Positions 1 through 12,200 of a DNA stretch of 64,000 nucleotides are shown one piece after another. The translations under genes were made by a program, and so were the position numbers. This DNA comes from Gibbula magus (lineage: Eukaryota; Mollusca; Gastropoda; Trochida; Trochidae): NCBI GenBank assembly GCA_936450465.1, contig OW388293.1:43110982-43174981 (forward strand), written 5' to 3'. The notes below the pieces were generated by a model. It saw only the letters and a program-made list of their open reading frames with translations. It was not told the origin of the DNA and made no database searches. The stretch's first letter is position 1, and every line of letters starts with the position of its first letter.

Positions 1-2485
1 TTAGTAACGAGAAGCATGTAACTCGACCTACGCCTTTAGTAACGAGAAGCATGTAACTCGACCTACGCCTTTAGTAAAGAGAAGCATGTAACTCGACCTA
101 CGCCTTTAGTAAAGAGAAGCATGTAACTCGACCTACGCCTTTAGTAAAGAGTAGCATGTAACTCGACCTACGCCTTTAGTAAAGAGAAGCATGTAACTCG
201 ACCTACGCCTTTAGTAAAGAGAAGCATGTAACTCGACCTACGCCTTGAGTAAAGAGAAGCATGTAACTCGACCTACGCCTTTAGTAAAGAGAAGCATGTA
301 ACTCGACCTACGCCTTTAGTAAAGAGAAGCATGTAACTCGACCTACGCCTTGAGTAAAGAGAAGCATGTAACTCGACCTACGCCTTTAGTAAAGAGAAGC
401 ATGTAACTCGACCTACGCCTTTAGTAAAGAGAAGCATGTAACTCAACCTACGCCTTTAGTAAAGAGAAGCATGTAACTCGACCTACGCCTTTAGTAAAGA
501 GAAGCATGTAACTCGACCTACGCCTTTAGTAAAGAGAAGCATGTAACTCGACCTACGCCTTTAGTAAAGAGAAGCATGTAACTCGACCTACGCCTTTAGT
601 AACGAGAAGCATGTAACTCGACCTACGCCTTTAGTAACGAGGAGCATGTAACTCGACCTACGCCTTTAGTAACGAGAAGCATGTAACTCGACCTACGACT
701 TTAGTAAAGAGAAGCATGTAACTCGACCTACGCCTTTAGTAAAGAGAAGCATGTAACTCGACCTACGCCTTTAGTAAAGAGAAGCATGTAACTCGACCTA
801 CGCCTTTAGTAAAGAGAAGCATGTAACTCGACCTACGCCTTGAGTAAAGAGAAGCATGTAACTCGACCTACGCCTTTAGTAAAGAGTAGCATGTAACTCG
901 ACCTACGCCTTTAGTAAAGAGAAGCATGTAACTCGACCTACGCCTTTAGTAAAGAGAAGCATGTAACTCGACCTACGCCTTTAGTAAAGAGTAGCATGTA
1001 ACTCGACCTACGCCTTTAGTAAAGAGAAGCATGTAACTCGACCTACGCCTTTAGTAAAGAGAAGCATGTAACTCGACCTACGCCTTTAGTAAAGAGAAGC
1101 ATGTAACTCGACCTACGCCTTTAGTAAAGAGAAGCATGTAACTCGACCTACGCCTTTAGTAAAGAGTAGCATGTAACTCGACCTACGCCTTTAGTAAAGA
1201 GTAGCATGTAACTCGACCTACGCCTTTAGTAAAGAGAAGCATGTAACTCGACCTGCGCCTTTAGTAAAGAGAAACATATAACTCGACCTACGCCTTTAGT
1301 AAAGAGAAGCATGTAACTCGACCTACGCCTTTAGTAAAGAGAAGCATGTAGCTCGACCTACGCCTTTAGTAAAGAGAAGCATGTAACTCGACCTACGCCT
1401 TTAGTAAAGAGAAGCATGTAACTCGACCTACGCCTTTAGTAACGAGAAGCATGTAACTCGACCTACGCCTTTAGTAACGAGAAGCATGTAACTCGACCTA
1501 CGCCTTTAGTAACGAGAAGCATGTAACTCGACCTACGCCTTTAGTAAAGAGAAGCATGTAACTCGACCTACGCCTTTAGTAAAGAGAAGCATGTAACTCG
1601 ACCTACGCCTTTAGTAAAGAGTAGCATGTAACTCGACCTACGCCTTTAGTAAAGAGAAGCATGTAACTCGACCTACGCCTTTAGTAAAGAGAAGCATGTA
1701 ACTCGACCTACGCCTTGAGTAAAGAGAAGCATGTAACTCGACCTACGCCTTTAGTAAAGAGAAGCATGTAACTCGACCTACGCCTTTAGTAAAGAGAAGC
1801 ATGTAACTCGACCTACGCCTTTAGTAAAGAGAAGCATGTAACTCGACCTACGCCTTGAGTAAAGAGAAGCATGTAACTCGACCTACGCCTTTAGTAAAGA
1901 GAAGCATGTAACTCGACCTACGCCTTTAGTAAAGAGAAGCATGTAACTCGACCTACGCCTTTAGTAAAGAGAAGCATGTAACTCGACCTACGCCTTTAGT
2001 AAAGAGAAGCATGTAACTCGACCTGCGCCTTTAGTAAAGAGAAGCATATAACTCGACCTACGCCTTTAGTAAAGAGAAGCATGTAACTCGACCTACGCCT
2101 TTAGTAAAGAGAAGCATGTAACTCGACCTACGCCTTTAGTAAAGAGAAGCATGTAACTCGACCTACGCCTTTAGTAAAGAGAAGCATGTCACTCGACCTA
2201 CGCCTTTAGTAAAGAGAAGCATGTAACTCGACCTACGCCTTTAGTAAAGAGAAGCATGTAACTCGACCTACGCCTTTAGTAAAGAGAAGCATGTAACTCG
2301 ACCTACGCCTTTAGTAAAGAGAAGCATGTAACTCGACCTACGCCTTTAGTAAAGAGAAGCATGTAACTCGACCTGCGCCTTTAGTAAAGAGAAGCATGTA
2401 ACTCGACCTACGCCTTTAGTAAAGAGAAGCATGTAACTCGACCTACGCCTTTAGTAAAGAGAAGCATGTAACTCGACCTACGCCT
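1..2485. repeat. 35-bp satellite array, 71 units
   Basis: A head-to-tail array with an exact 35-bp period runs from the first base to 2485, which is 71 units with no spacers. The unit begins ttagtaaagagaagcatgta and ends ctcgacctacgcct. Units differ at a few diagnostic sites: aacga versus aaaga, ttag versus tgag, and gaag versus gtag. The aacga variants occur in blocks at units 1-2, 18-20 and 42-44, which suggests duplication of multi-unit blocks. The array continues beyond the left edge by an unknown amount. It abuts the 3' side of the minus-strand CHST15-like exons. A shorter block of the same satellite lies at 8821-9163. Confidence 0.98.
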
Positions 2486-2605
2486 TTCGCGGGGAGTTGG
2501 TTCCCATACTGTTACTCACAAACTCTTGATCAGAAGTTCGACGCAAGATAAGTTTGATATCTACATATTAATCAGATACTCAAGTCCACACTAGAAGAGA
2601 CAAAC

Positions 2606-5600
2606 CGGTCTGCAGGATGCCTGAGACTGATGATGAACTTGATGTCTCCATAGACGTGTCTCATCAGGTGGGGCGTCAGCACCGCTGGCTCGGTGAGTCC
2701 CTTGTTTTGAGGGATCATCTTCCATCTTCGGAAGTCGTAAAACGTGACAGGGGTGCCATCTCCTGAAGAACAAATTATGAACAAAAAATGATTGTTCAAA
2801 GCCAATTTATCTCTCGTTTCCAGTTTCATTAAGGCGATGTTACACCATCGTAAATTGTAGTGCAACATGAGTTTCGTGTGGTCTGAATGGCTCGTTTGAA
2901 AATGTGTTCATTGATAATGGCATCCCGCAGAGATCCGCAAGATTCAGGCTTATAATTCTCTTAATGTGTGTACCTTAAAGCAACTTACTGACAAATAAAC
3001 TTATGCACTTTCGGAATGGACCAAATGTATATTTCTTTTCTTTTTCTACCTTTTGATAAATTTGATCGATCCCCAAAGGGAAAGGTTCGTCGCGTTTCTT
3101 ATCATGAGTTCTCCCGCTTTATAAACCTATGTCGAATTTGTTTTGTACGTGACTTCTTTACTTGGAATAGTGTGTTTTTCATTCGAGAATTACCACGTAT
3201 GAAGTTTACTATTGAAGTAAGAGACCTGACATTTAACGGTTTATAAACTGGAGAAAACACTACTCCTCGGTCTGCTTCTTAACGTCAAACCTCAAAATCG
3301 GGAAAAGCCCTCGTGCTAAATATGTTCCTTTATTTATATTCTTAGAACAAAAGATCTCGGAGCCGTGATTTCTCCAAACCAGAATGACACTGAACTGACT
3401 GCATGAGTCCTGGAACGTGTAAACCTACCTACTATCTTTGGGTGGTATCCATCCACTGAGTGTTCCTCTATCTTTTTGGCAGCAATAGTGAACATCCCAT
3501 AGTAGTCTTGTAGTTTATACTTTGTAGGCATGATTGTCTCCATATAGTGTCCTGAAACGCCACAATAAACTCAAACCGTATCAAAATTAATTATCTTCTC
3601 ATTCATGTGGTTAGAATTTGAAGTTGATGATTTTAATTTGTAAATGAAGAAGTTTGTCTATGAAATTACCGGTAAGTACATATGTATCTATCGAAAAAGG
3701 CATTTCGTATTTACATGAAGATAGTAGGCCTACACTCAATCGCAAGAGAAACGTCACCACTTTTTCAACAGTGTAAAAAACGAAATACTGTTTTCGGAGA
3801 GAAGCGATTTTGAGTGCTTTGTATTTGGAAATGATTAGATTTCCTACATCAAAGTATAATACTTAGGGTGTTAATATCGTTTTGTGTTGCTTTCCGCAGA
3901 ATGTGACTTGCATCTCACTTGAAGTTTTGAAATGTGGACATTTAATTAATGAAATTTGGTGGCCACATAAATAACCTTTTTGGACTTACATTTGTTGACG
4001 CGTCTTTACTGTAGGACGTCCTAAAACAAGCCAAAAAAGCCCTATCTTGTCTTGTTAAGGAGATTTGAAACGACGATTTCTTAAAATGCGTGTTTCTCAG
4101 AAATAGTAACAGATACTGTTTTTGAAATTTCAAATTTAGTTCAGTTGGCTCCTGAAGACATAATGTATGACTGGTTCAGTTGTATTTATCACTTGTGGAT
4201 TGTATTAGCTTGCATTTTGTATGGTGACATTTCTTTGGCGGTTGAGTGTATTATGTTCGAGAAAATTATCAAACGAGCGTTGAGCCATTCTTGAAGGATG
4301 AAAGGTTACGTTGGGTAAAATGCTAGTCAATGAAACCGAACAATATGTAAATAGTGTATGATCACCAGTCAAACGCATCGAAATGGTGGAATAAGTGTTA
4401 TTTTCAAACACATGTTCACTTTCATTTGAACATTATTGAAATAAGTTACATGTATATTTTTTTGTTTATATGTATACATGTATGTATAATACGCTATATA
4501 GGGTAAACAGAACGATATTGAATGTCTTTGCTTGTAATTACATTAATCATATCTTTGTCAAATATGATCATATTGCCTCTTGCCATTGATAAGGATTCCT
4601 TGATAAGGAATCCACAAATGTCCAAACGTTAGATTACGGTGTTATACAGTTGGTATTGATTGTGTAACGATGTTTCTGATTGTTATATTTCAGTTTTATA
4701 GAAATGTTGTCAATTATACTCCTGCAACAAACTGTGTCTTATTAAATCTCCTTTAAACAACCTACAACATTATTGCCTTGGTTTCATGGTGGGATCAATT
4801 GTCTTATTTTCGACCATAGAAAAAATCGAAGGGTTAATTGTAAAAAAGGTAATAAGAGAGCCAAAATGCTATTGTCTACTTTGATAATTCATGCATATTT
4901 ATAAACAATGAAGTCAGTTATGGCTTAACTTAATATAAAGAATATTTATATCCTTTGTTTATGAAATCAATATCAATAATTTAAACAATTTTTACTAGAT
5001 TTTGTATTTTAACCACAGATTAATTACGACTCTATTGGGATTCAATAACTACATTCCTCTTTATGTTAAACACGCAATAATTTACAGTAAATTTTCTCAC
5101 ATCCATCTCTGTGACGTCTAAATGACAAACTAAGGTCAGATTTCGACTCAGCACCATCGAAAACCCTTTACATGATGTGTCATTAACCTACACGTTTTAT
5201 TGACACCAAAAGTCCCCACCCTGGGGGTGTTTGGGGCCCCTTATGTGGTGTTTCCAACCAGATTTCGATTTGAGGACATAGCATACCGATGTCAGTGCAT
5301 ATTTTCCTACCTAAAAATATCAATCAAAAACATAAATAAAATATTGAAAGCGGAAGCCTAAATCTACTGGAGTAATACCATATCTACTCCATGACCAGAA
5401 GAAACACTCTTTCTGAACCACCCCGTTACAGGGCTCCACGTCAGGGTGTAGGCTGATCCGGAAGTACAGGTCAGTGGTGGCGCACTTCTCGGCGCCCAGG
5501 AGATGGAAGTACGGCAAGCACCGGAGACGATGTCTCTCGTTATACCAACATGGGTTCTTGTAGTTTGGAAGCGTTTTCATTTTATTCTATAAAAGCGAAA

Positions 5601-6692
5601 TATGTCAAAAGATATTTCAATAACTGCTAGTACGTCTTGTTTTAGATATCTAAATATTTGTCTGTAGCTCACATCTAAACATTCAGACATTTGCAATGTT
5701 TAAAATAGTGCATGCATTTATCTTCTGAAAATTGAATATAAACAATGGATATTGTCAACGCGACATTGTCAAATGACGGGATTATAGCCACTCTTTCTGT
5801 CATACCTAATGTGCGTAAGTACTTGCTAACCGACAAGCTACATGCACAGTATATGTCCAAAACAACAAGCTCAGACTCAGACGCAGACTTTATTATGTAG
5901 ATGATGGCCTGTGAGGCCTATAGTACAATAATCACATATATATATTATGGCTGAGTTGGGGCCTCTCTCAGCCATCACACATGTACAAGTTTTTAGGTTG
6001 TTAAACATTGAAAAAAGGGGAAGTAGCACGTTTTTGTCAAGATTTTTTTTTTTTTCAAATTTCCCATTTATAATGATAGTTTAAGTCATTTATATTTACT
6101 TTAGAGGGTAAAACATCTTATTACACAAACCAATTATCCGTAGTGGTAATAACAGTGTTGCGTATGAAGCACAAATTGCATGGCGGCCATTTTATTGTGA
6201 ACACATTTTATTATTTAGAATGACAAAAACGATTCCAATGGCTTTACGGAACCATGAACACTCGTTTTAAAAACAATTTTCCGAAGAGAGAAGGATATTT
6301 TTCTATTGGTGACATTATTATTTTAGTGAAAATACGTGCTACTGTCCCTTTAAACCATAATCATTTGTTATGTTTTCGACGATATTATAACAAATACACT
6401 GATGATATATTTTAAACTTATTAATATCCCTCTACTCCCATGAAAGAGAATAAATCATATCATCAAGAATACTTACAAGACAGAACACATCCTCCACTTT
6501 GTCCGGACTTTGCCCAATGCAAGTGAGATTGACTTTCTTGGCTAAATTTTGTGTTTTTCGGATTTCTTGTGTCAAGGAAAACATCAAAGATACTTGCCAC
6601 ATTTGAACTACCATATACGCAGAAAATATCGCTGCAATAACAACACATGGAAGGTTCCGTCTGTTTATCATCAATCCTAGTATTGTATCCAT
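2606..6692 (-). CDS. CHST15-like carbohydrate sulfotransferase, copy 1 (four 5' exons, 3' end missing)
   Basis: Minus-strand gene predicted from four exons: 6692-6477 (start ATG), 5586-5379, 3551-3429 and 2762-2606. Junction phases agree (0, 1, 1, then 2 out) and each junction has AG/GT. The first exon encodes a short cytosolic tail and a type II signal anchor (LPCVVIAAIFSAYMVVQ), as expected for a Golgi enzyme. The second carries the 5'-phosphosulfate-binding motif (LLGAEKCATTDLYFRI) and KECFFW. The fourth carries the 3'-phosphate-binding motif (FIISLRHPADR). This order matches CHST15 (GalNAc4S-6ST), which uses PAPS to sulfate GalNAc 4-sulfate in chondroitin; the exact substrate here is inferred. 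Only 234 codons are present. The last exon ends in phase 2 at donor GTTTGT and about 120 bp later the 35-bp satellite begins, so the C-terminal exons are either left of the window or lost. The ATG has a strong context (G at -3, G at +4). Confidence 0.82.
3552..5378. other. intron of CHST15-like copy 1
   Basis: AT-rich intronic sequence between the second and third predicted exons. I see no exon, RNA gene or recognisable mobile element in it. Several short open frames on the minus strand, around 3942-4133 and 4205-4411, have no family resemblance and recur unchanged in copy 2 only because the whole segment is duplicated. Confidence 0.6.
6021..6345. mobile_element. MITE with agtagcacg inverted ends, copy 1
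   Basis: About 325 bp in the first intron of the CHST15-like gene. It starts agtagcacgtttttgtcaag and ends with the near reverse complement, aaaatacgtgctact. Internal sequence after the left end (atttcccatttataatgata through gagggtaaaacatctta) is found in inverted orientation at 62517-62660, again between the same termini, so this is a dispersed family. No coding capacity is seen. The duplicate at 12700-13024 arose by segmental duplication rather than transposition. Confidence 0.65.
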
Positions 6693-7074
6693 TTCAAAAA
6701 CCTTATTATATGTATGCAACACAAATCGTACAACTCTTTATACAAGTCAATCCTGCATGGAGATGAACATTGTAAAGGGTTTTTGTATGTTAAGCCGATG
6801 ATATGTGACCTCTATACAAGCCTACTACGTTCTGGAGAACACCAACCAGACACCGAGATGGAGCCAATAAGTTGACTGTGAAGCATGTCGTATGTTTGAA
6901 CATGTGTATACTTTATGTGTAGATGAGCTATCAAATTGAGACGTTTATTGCTTGTAAACATATGTTATTAGTAAATCCTCTTTAAATTGTAGATGATCTT
7001 CGAAATGAGTTTAATTTGGAACTCATTAAGGTATACCGATGAGTTTACTACTGTATGCAATACATACTCTGACT

Positions 7075-7672
7075 GATGTAGCTATACTCCTATACTTAGA
7101 GTAGAGTTTTAAATATGGCACTATGATGGAATGTTCAATCATGTTGTTGTCTGAACTCTCAAAATCGCTTAAGACCTACAACTCTACCTCTCACACTGAC
7201 GAGTTCAACAAAAGTGTTGCTTTGTACATCGCACAATTTTCTAATCAGTTGTTAGTGTTACTTTGAATAATTTGACTTTTAAAGGCGTTGTAGTACCGTT
7301 TTCTTACTAAAATAAAGTGCTCTCACAAAAATAGAAATATAAGCGTTACCATTTGCTAAATAATACTTCCGAATCAATAAAAGGAGTTCTAAAAGTAATG
7401 TACATGCTTGGTTTAACCATGCGAGTCCATTTCCCATCGAGCCGCCATTTTAATGTGTTCAAATACAATGGCCCATGAAAGTAGTACACGTAGTCCGACT
7501 GGTGTAGCGATACCTGAATACTCAGAGTAGTGTTGACATGTGTCACATTGATGGAATGGTCAACCTTCTTGCTTTCCGAACTCTCACATTCTCATGAGAC
7601 CTACACATCTACAATGTACCTCTCGTACTGATGAGTTCAACACCACTATCGCGTTATACGTAGCACCATTTT
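7075..7672. repeat. dispersed repeat with about 170-bp direct terminal copies, copy 1
   Basis: Sequence 7075-7245 is repeated in direct orientation at 7498-7672; shared landmarks are tgatggaatg, gacctaca and gagttcaaca. The central part, 7262-7498, is clearly homologous in inverted orientation to 61520-61735; shared landmarks are tcccatcgag, atgtacat and aaagtgctct. It lies upstream of the CHST15-like start codon and so might overlap the promoter or a 5' UTR exon. Family identity is unknown: a small terminal-repeat element or a composite of older repeats is possible. The second copy lies 6679 bp to the right. Confidence 0.6.
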
Positions 7673-7981
7673 CTTCATATACGGATGACTGTTCTCTTTC
7701 TATCCACCACAAATCAGATAAAACAACAAACACCACAATGGATATTTCCCTGCGACGCTTGCCGAGGCGTTTATCATGTTTATTACAATCGTACACCGTA
7801 CAAATTCTCATATGATTCGCGCCTCACTCCTCCACCACCACAAACCATCAATCAGGGCGATGTTGTTGGACGCTCACTTTGTCTGGCAGCACTGTTCCCA
7901 AGTATCACACTTCGGTTTACCATATAGCATTCAGAATCACTGCATTCCAGATGTTACTGTAACATCTAACCCTCCTACAAG

Positions 7982-8820
7982 GTAGGCACCAAGCACTGCA
8001 CATCCCAGATGTCACTGTAACGTCGCATTATCTATACAAGGTAGGCACCAAGCACTGCACATCCCAGATGTCACTGTAACCTCGCATTATCTATACAAGG
8101 TAGGCACCAAGCACTGCACATCCCATATGTCACTGTAACCTCGCATTATCTATACAAGGTAGGCACCAAGCACTGCACATCCCAGATGTCACTGTAACCT
8201 CGCATTATCTATACAAGGTGGGCACCAAGCACTGGACATCCCAGATGTCACTGTAACCTCGCATTATCTATACAAGGTAGGCACCAAGCACTGCACATCC
8301 CAGATGTCACTGTAACCTCGCATTATCTATACAAGGTAGGCACCAAGCACTGCACATCCCAGATGTCACTGTAACCTCGCATTATCTATACAAGGTAGGC
8401 ACCAAGCACTGCACATCCCATATGTCACTGTAACCTCGCATTATCTATACAAGGTAGGCACCAAGCACTGCACATCCCATATGTCACTGTAACCTCGCAT
8501 TATCTATACAAGGTAGGCACCAAGCACTGCACATCCCAGATGTCACTGTAACCTCGCATTATCTATACAAGGTAGGCACCAAGCACTGCACATCCCAGAT
8601 GTCACTGTAACCTCGCATTATCTATACAAGGTAGGCACCAAGCACTGCACATCCCAGATGTCACTGTAACCTCGCATTATCTATACAAGGTAGGAACCAA
8701 GCACTGCACATCCCATATGTCACTGTAACCTCGCATTATCTATACAAGGTAGGCACCAAGCACTGCACATCCCATATGTCACTGTAACCTCGCATTATCT
8801 ATACAAGGTAGGCACCAAGC
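7982..8820. repeat. 59-bp satellite array, copy 1 (14 units plus 13 bp)
   Basis: Units of exactly 59 bp starting gtaggcaccaagcactgcac and ending cgcattatctatacaag. There are fourteen full units and a 13-bp partial unit that ends abruptly at 8820, where the 35-bp satellite begins. The main polymorphism is cccagatg versus cccatatg. A diverged unit precedes the array at about 7925-7981. The units are contiguous with no variable spacers. Confidence 0.97.
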
Positions 8821-9163
8821 AGAGAAGCATGTAACTCGACCTGCGCCTTTAGTAAAGAGAAGCATGTAACTCGACCTGCGCCTTTAGTAAAGAGAAGCAT
8901 GTAACTCGACCTGCGCCTTTAGTAAAGAGAAGCATGTAACTCGACCTACGCCTTTAGTAAAGAGAAGCATGTAACTCGACCTACGCCTTTAGTAAAGAGA
9001 AGCATGTAACTCGACCTACGCCTTTAGTAAAGAGAAGCATGTAACTCGACCTGCGCCTTTAGTAAAGAGAAGCATGTAACTCGACCTACGCCTTTAGTAA
9101 AGAGAAGCATGTAACTCGACCTACGCCTTTAGTAAAGAGAAGCATGTAACTCGACCTACGCCT
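8821..9163. repeat. 35-bp satellite, short internal block (9.8 units)
   Basis: The block begins inside a unit, at unit base 8, directly after the truncated 59-bp satellite, and then runs nine complete units to 9163. From 9164 the sequence (ttcgcggggagttggttccc) is the same as the sequence that follows the main 35-bp array at 2486. It is therefore the left end of the second copy of the duplicated segment. Confidence 0.97.
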
Positions 9164-9283
9164 TTCGCGGGGAGTTGGTTCCCATACTGTTACTCACAAA
9201 CTCTTGATCAGAAGTTCGCCGCAAGATAAGTTTGATATCTACATATTAATCAGATACTCAAGTCCACACTAGAAGAGACAAAC

Positions 9284-12200
9284 CGGTCTGCAGGATGCCT
9301 GAGACTGATGATGAACTTGATGTCTCCATAGACGTGTCTCATCAGGTGGGGCGTCAGCACCGCTGGCTCGGTGAGTCCCTTGTTTTGAGGGATCATCTTC
9401 CATCTTCGGAAGTCGTAAAACGTGACAGGGGTGCCATCTCCTGAAGAACAAATTATGAACAAAAAATGATTGTTCAAAGCCAATTTATCTCTCGTTTCCA
9501 GTTTCATTAAGGCGATGTTACACCATCGTAAATTGTAGTGCAACATGAGTTTCGTGTGGTCTGAATGGCTCGTTTGAAAATGTGTTCATTGATAATGGCA
9601 TCCCGCAGAGATCCGCAAGATTCAGGCTTATAATTCTCTTAATGTGTGTACCTTAAAGCAACTTACTGACAAATAAACTTATGCACTTTCGGAATGGACC
9701 AAATGTATATTTCTTTTCTTTTTCTACCTTTTGATAGATTTGATCGATCCCCAAAGGGAAAGGTTCGTCGCGTTTCTTATCATGAGTTCTCCCGCTTTAT
9801 AAACCTATGTCGAATTTGTTTTGTACGTGACTTCTTTACTTGGAATAGTGTGTTTTTCATTCGAGAATTACCACGTATGAAGTTTACTATTGAAGTAAGA
9901 GACCTGACATTTAACGGTTTATAAACTGGAGAAAACACTACTCCTCGGTCTTCTTCTTAACGTCAAACCTCAAAATCGGGAAAAGCCCTCGTGCTAAATA
10001 TGTTCCTTTATTTATATTCTTAGAACAAAAGATCTCGCAGCCGTGATTTCTCCAAACCAGAATGACACTGAACTGACTGCATGAGTCCTGGAACGTGTAA
10101 ACCTACCTACTATCTTTGGGTGGTATCCATCCACTGAGTGTTCCTCTATCTTTTTGGCAGCAATAGTGAACATCCCATAGTAGTCTTGTAGTTTATACTT
10201 TGTAGGCATGATTGTCTCCATATAGTGTCCTGAAACGCCACAATAAACTCAAACCGTATCAAAATTAATTATCTTCTCATTCATGTGGTTAGAATTTGAA
10301 GTTGATGATTTTAATTTGGAAATGAAGAAGTTTGTCTATGAAATTACCGGTAAGTACATATGTATCTATCGAAAAAGGCATTTCGTATTTACATGAAGAT
10401 AGTAGGCCTACACTCAATCGCAAGAGAAACGTCACCACTTTTTCAACAGTGTAAAAAACGAAATACTGTTTTCGGAGAGAAGCGATTTTGAGTGCTTTGT
10501 ATTTGGAAATGATTAGATTTCCTACATCAAAGTATAATACTTAGGGTGTTAATATCGTTTTGTGTTGCTTTTGCGCAGAATGTGACTTGCATCTCACTTG
10601 AAGTTTTGAAATGTGGACATTTAATTAATGAAATTTGGTGGCCACATAAATAACCTTTTTGGACTTACATTTGTTGACGCGTCTTTACTGTAGGACGTCC
10701 TAAAACAAGCCAAAAAAGCCCTATCTTGTCTTGTTAAGGAGATTTGAAACGACGATTTCTTAAAATGCGTGTTTCTCAGAAATAGTAACAGATACTGTTT
10801 TTGAAATTTCAAATTTAGTTCAGTTGGCTCCTGAAGACATAATGTATGACTGGTTCAGTTGTATTTATCACTTGTGGATTGTATTAGCTTGCATTTTGTA
10901 TGGTGACATTTCTTTGGCGGTTGAGTGTATTATGTTCGAGAAAATTATCAAACGAGCGTTGAGCCATTCTTGAAGGATGAAAGGTTACGTTGGGTAAAAT
11001 GCTAGTCAATGAAACCGAACAATATGTAAATAGTGTATGATCACCAGTCAAACGCATCGAAATGGTGGAATAAGTGTTATTTTCAAACACATGTTCACTT
11101 TCATTTGAACATTATTGAAATAAGTTACATGTATATTTTTTTGTTTATATGTATACATGTATGTATAATACGCTATATAGGGTAAACAGAACGATATTGA
11201 ATGTCTTTGCTTGTAATTACATTAATCATATCTTTGTCAAATATGATCATATTGCCTCTTGCCATTGATAAGGATTCCTTGATAAGGAATCCACAAATGT
11301 CCAAACGTTAGATTACGGTGTTATACAGTTGGTATTGATTGTGTAACGATGTTTCTGATTGTTATATTTCAGTTTTATAGAAATGTTGTCAATTATACTC
11401 CTGCAACAAACTGTGTCTTATTAAATCTCCTTTAAACAACCTACAACATTATTGCCTTGGTTTCATGGTGGGATCAATTGTCTTATTTTCGACCATAGAA
11501 AAAATCGAAGGGTTAATTGTAAAAAAGGTAATAAGAGAGCCAAAATGCTATTGTCTACTTTGATAATTCATGCATATTTATAAACAATGAAGTCAGTTAT
11601 GGCTTAATTTAATATAAAGAATATTTATATCCTTTGTTTATGAAATCAATATCAATAATTTAAACAATTTTTACTAGATTTTGTATTTTAACCACAGATT
11701 AATTACGACTCTATTGGGATTCAATAACTACATTCCTCTTTATGTTAAACACGCAATAATTTACAGTAAATTTTCTCACATCCATCTCTGTGACGTCTAA
11801 ATGACAAACTAAGGTCAGATTTCGACTCAGCACCATCGAAAACCCTTTACATGATGTGTCATTAACCTACACGTTTTATTGACACCAAAAGTCCCCACCC
11901 TGGGGGTGTTTGGGGCCCCTTATGTGGTGTTTCCAACCAGATTTCGATTTGAGGACATAGCATACCGATGTCAGTGCATATTTTCCTACCTAAAAATATC
12001 AATCAAAAACATAAATAAAATATTGAAAGCGGAAGCCTAAATCTACTGGAGTAATACCATATCTACTCCATGACCAGAAGAAACACTCTTTCTGAACCAC
12101 CCCGTTACAGGGCTCCACGTCAGGGTGTAGGCTGATCCGGAAGTACAGGTCAGTGGTGGCGCACTTCTCGGCGCCCAGGAGATGGAAGTACGGCAAGCAC

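Noticed and set aside
1..2485. Regular 35-bp periodicity resembling a CRISPR array
   Set aside because: Units are contiguous with no variable spacers, and the surrounding DNA is eukaryotic; this is a satellite.
7584..7985. Overlapping open frames on both strands upstream of the CHST15-like start
   Set aside because: They lie in a dispersed repeat and the satellite margin, overlap in several frames and show no domain; duplicated only with the segment.
7982..8820. 59-bp periodicity resembling a CRISPR array
   Set aside because: The whole 59-bp unit repeats; there is no alternation of repeat and unique spacer.
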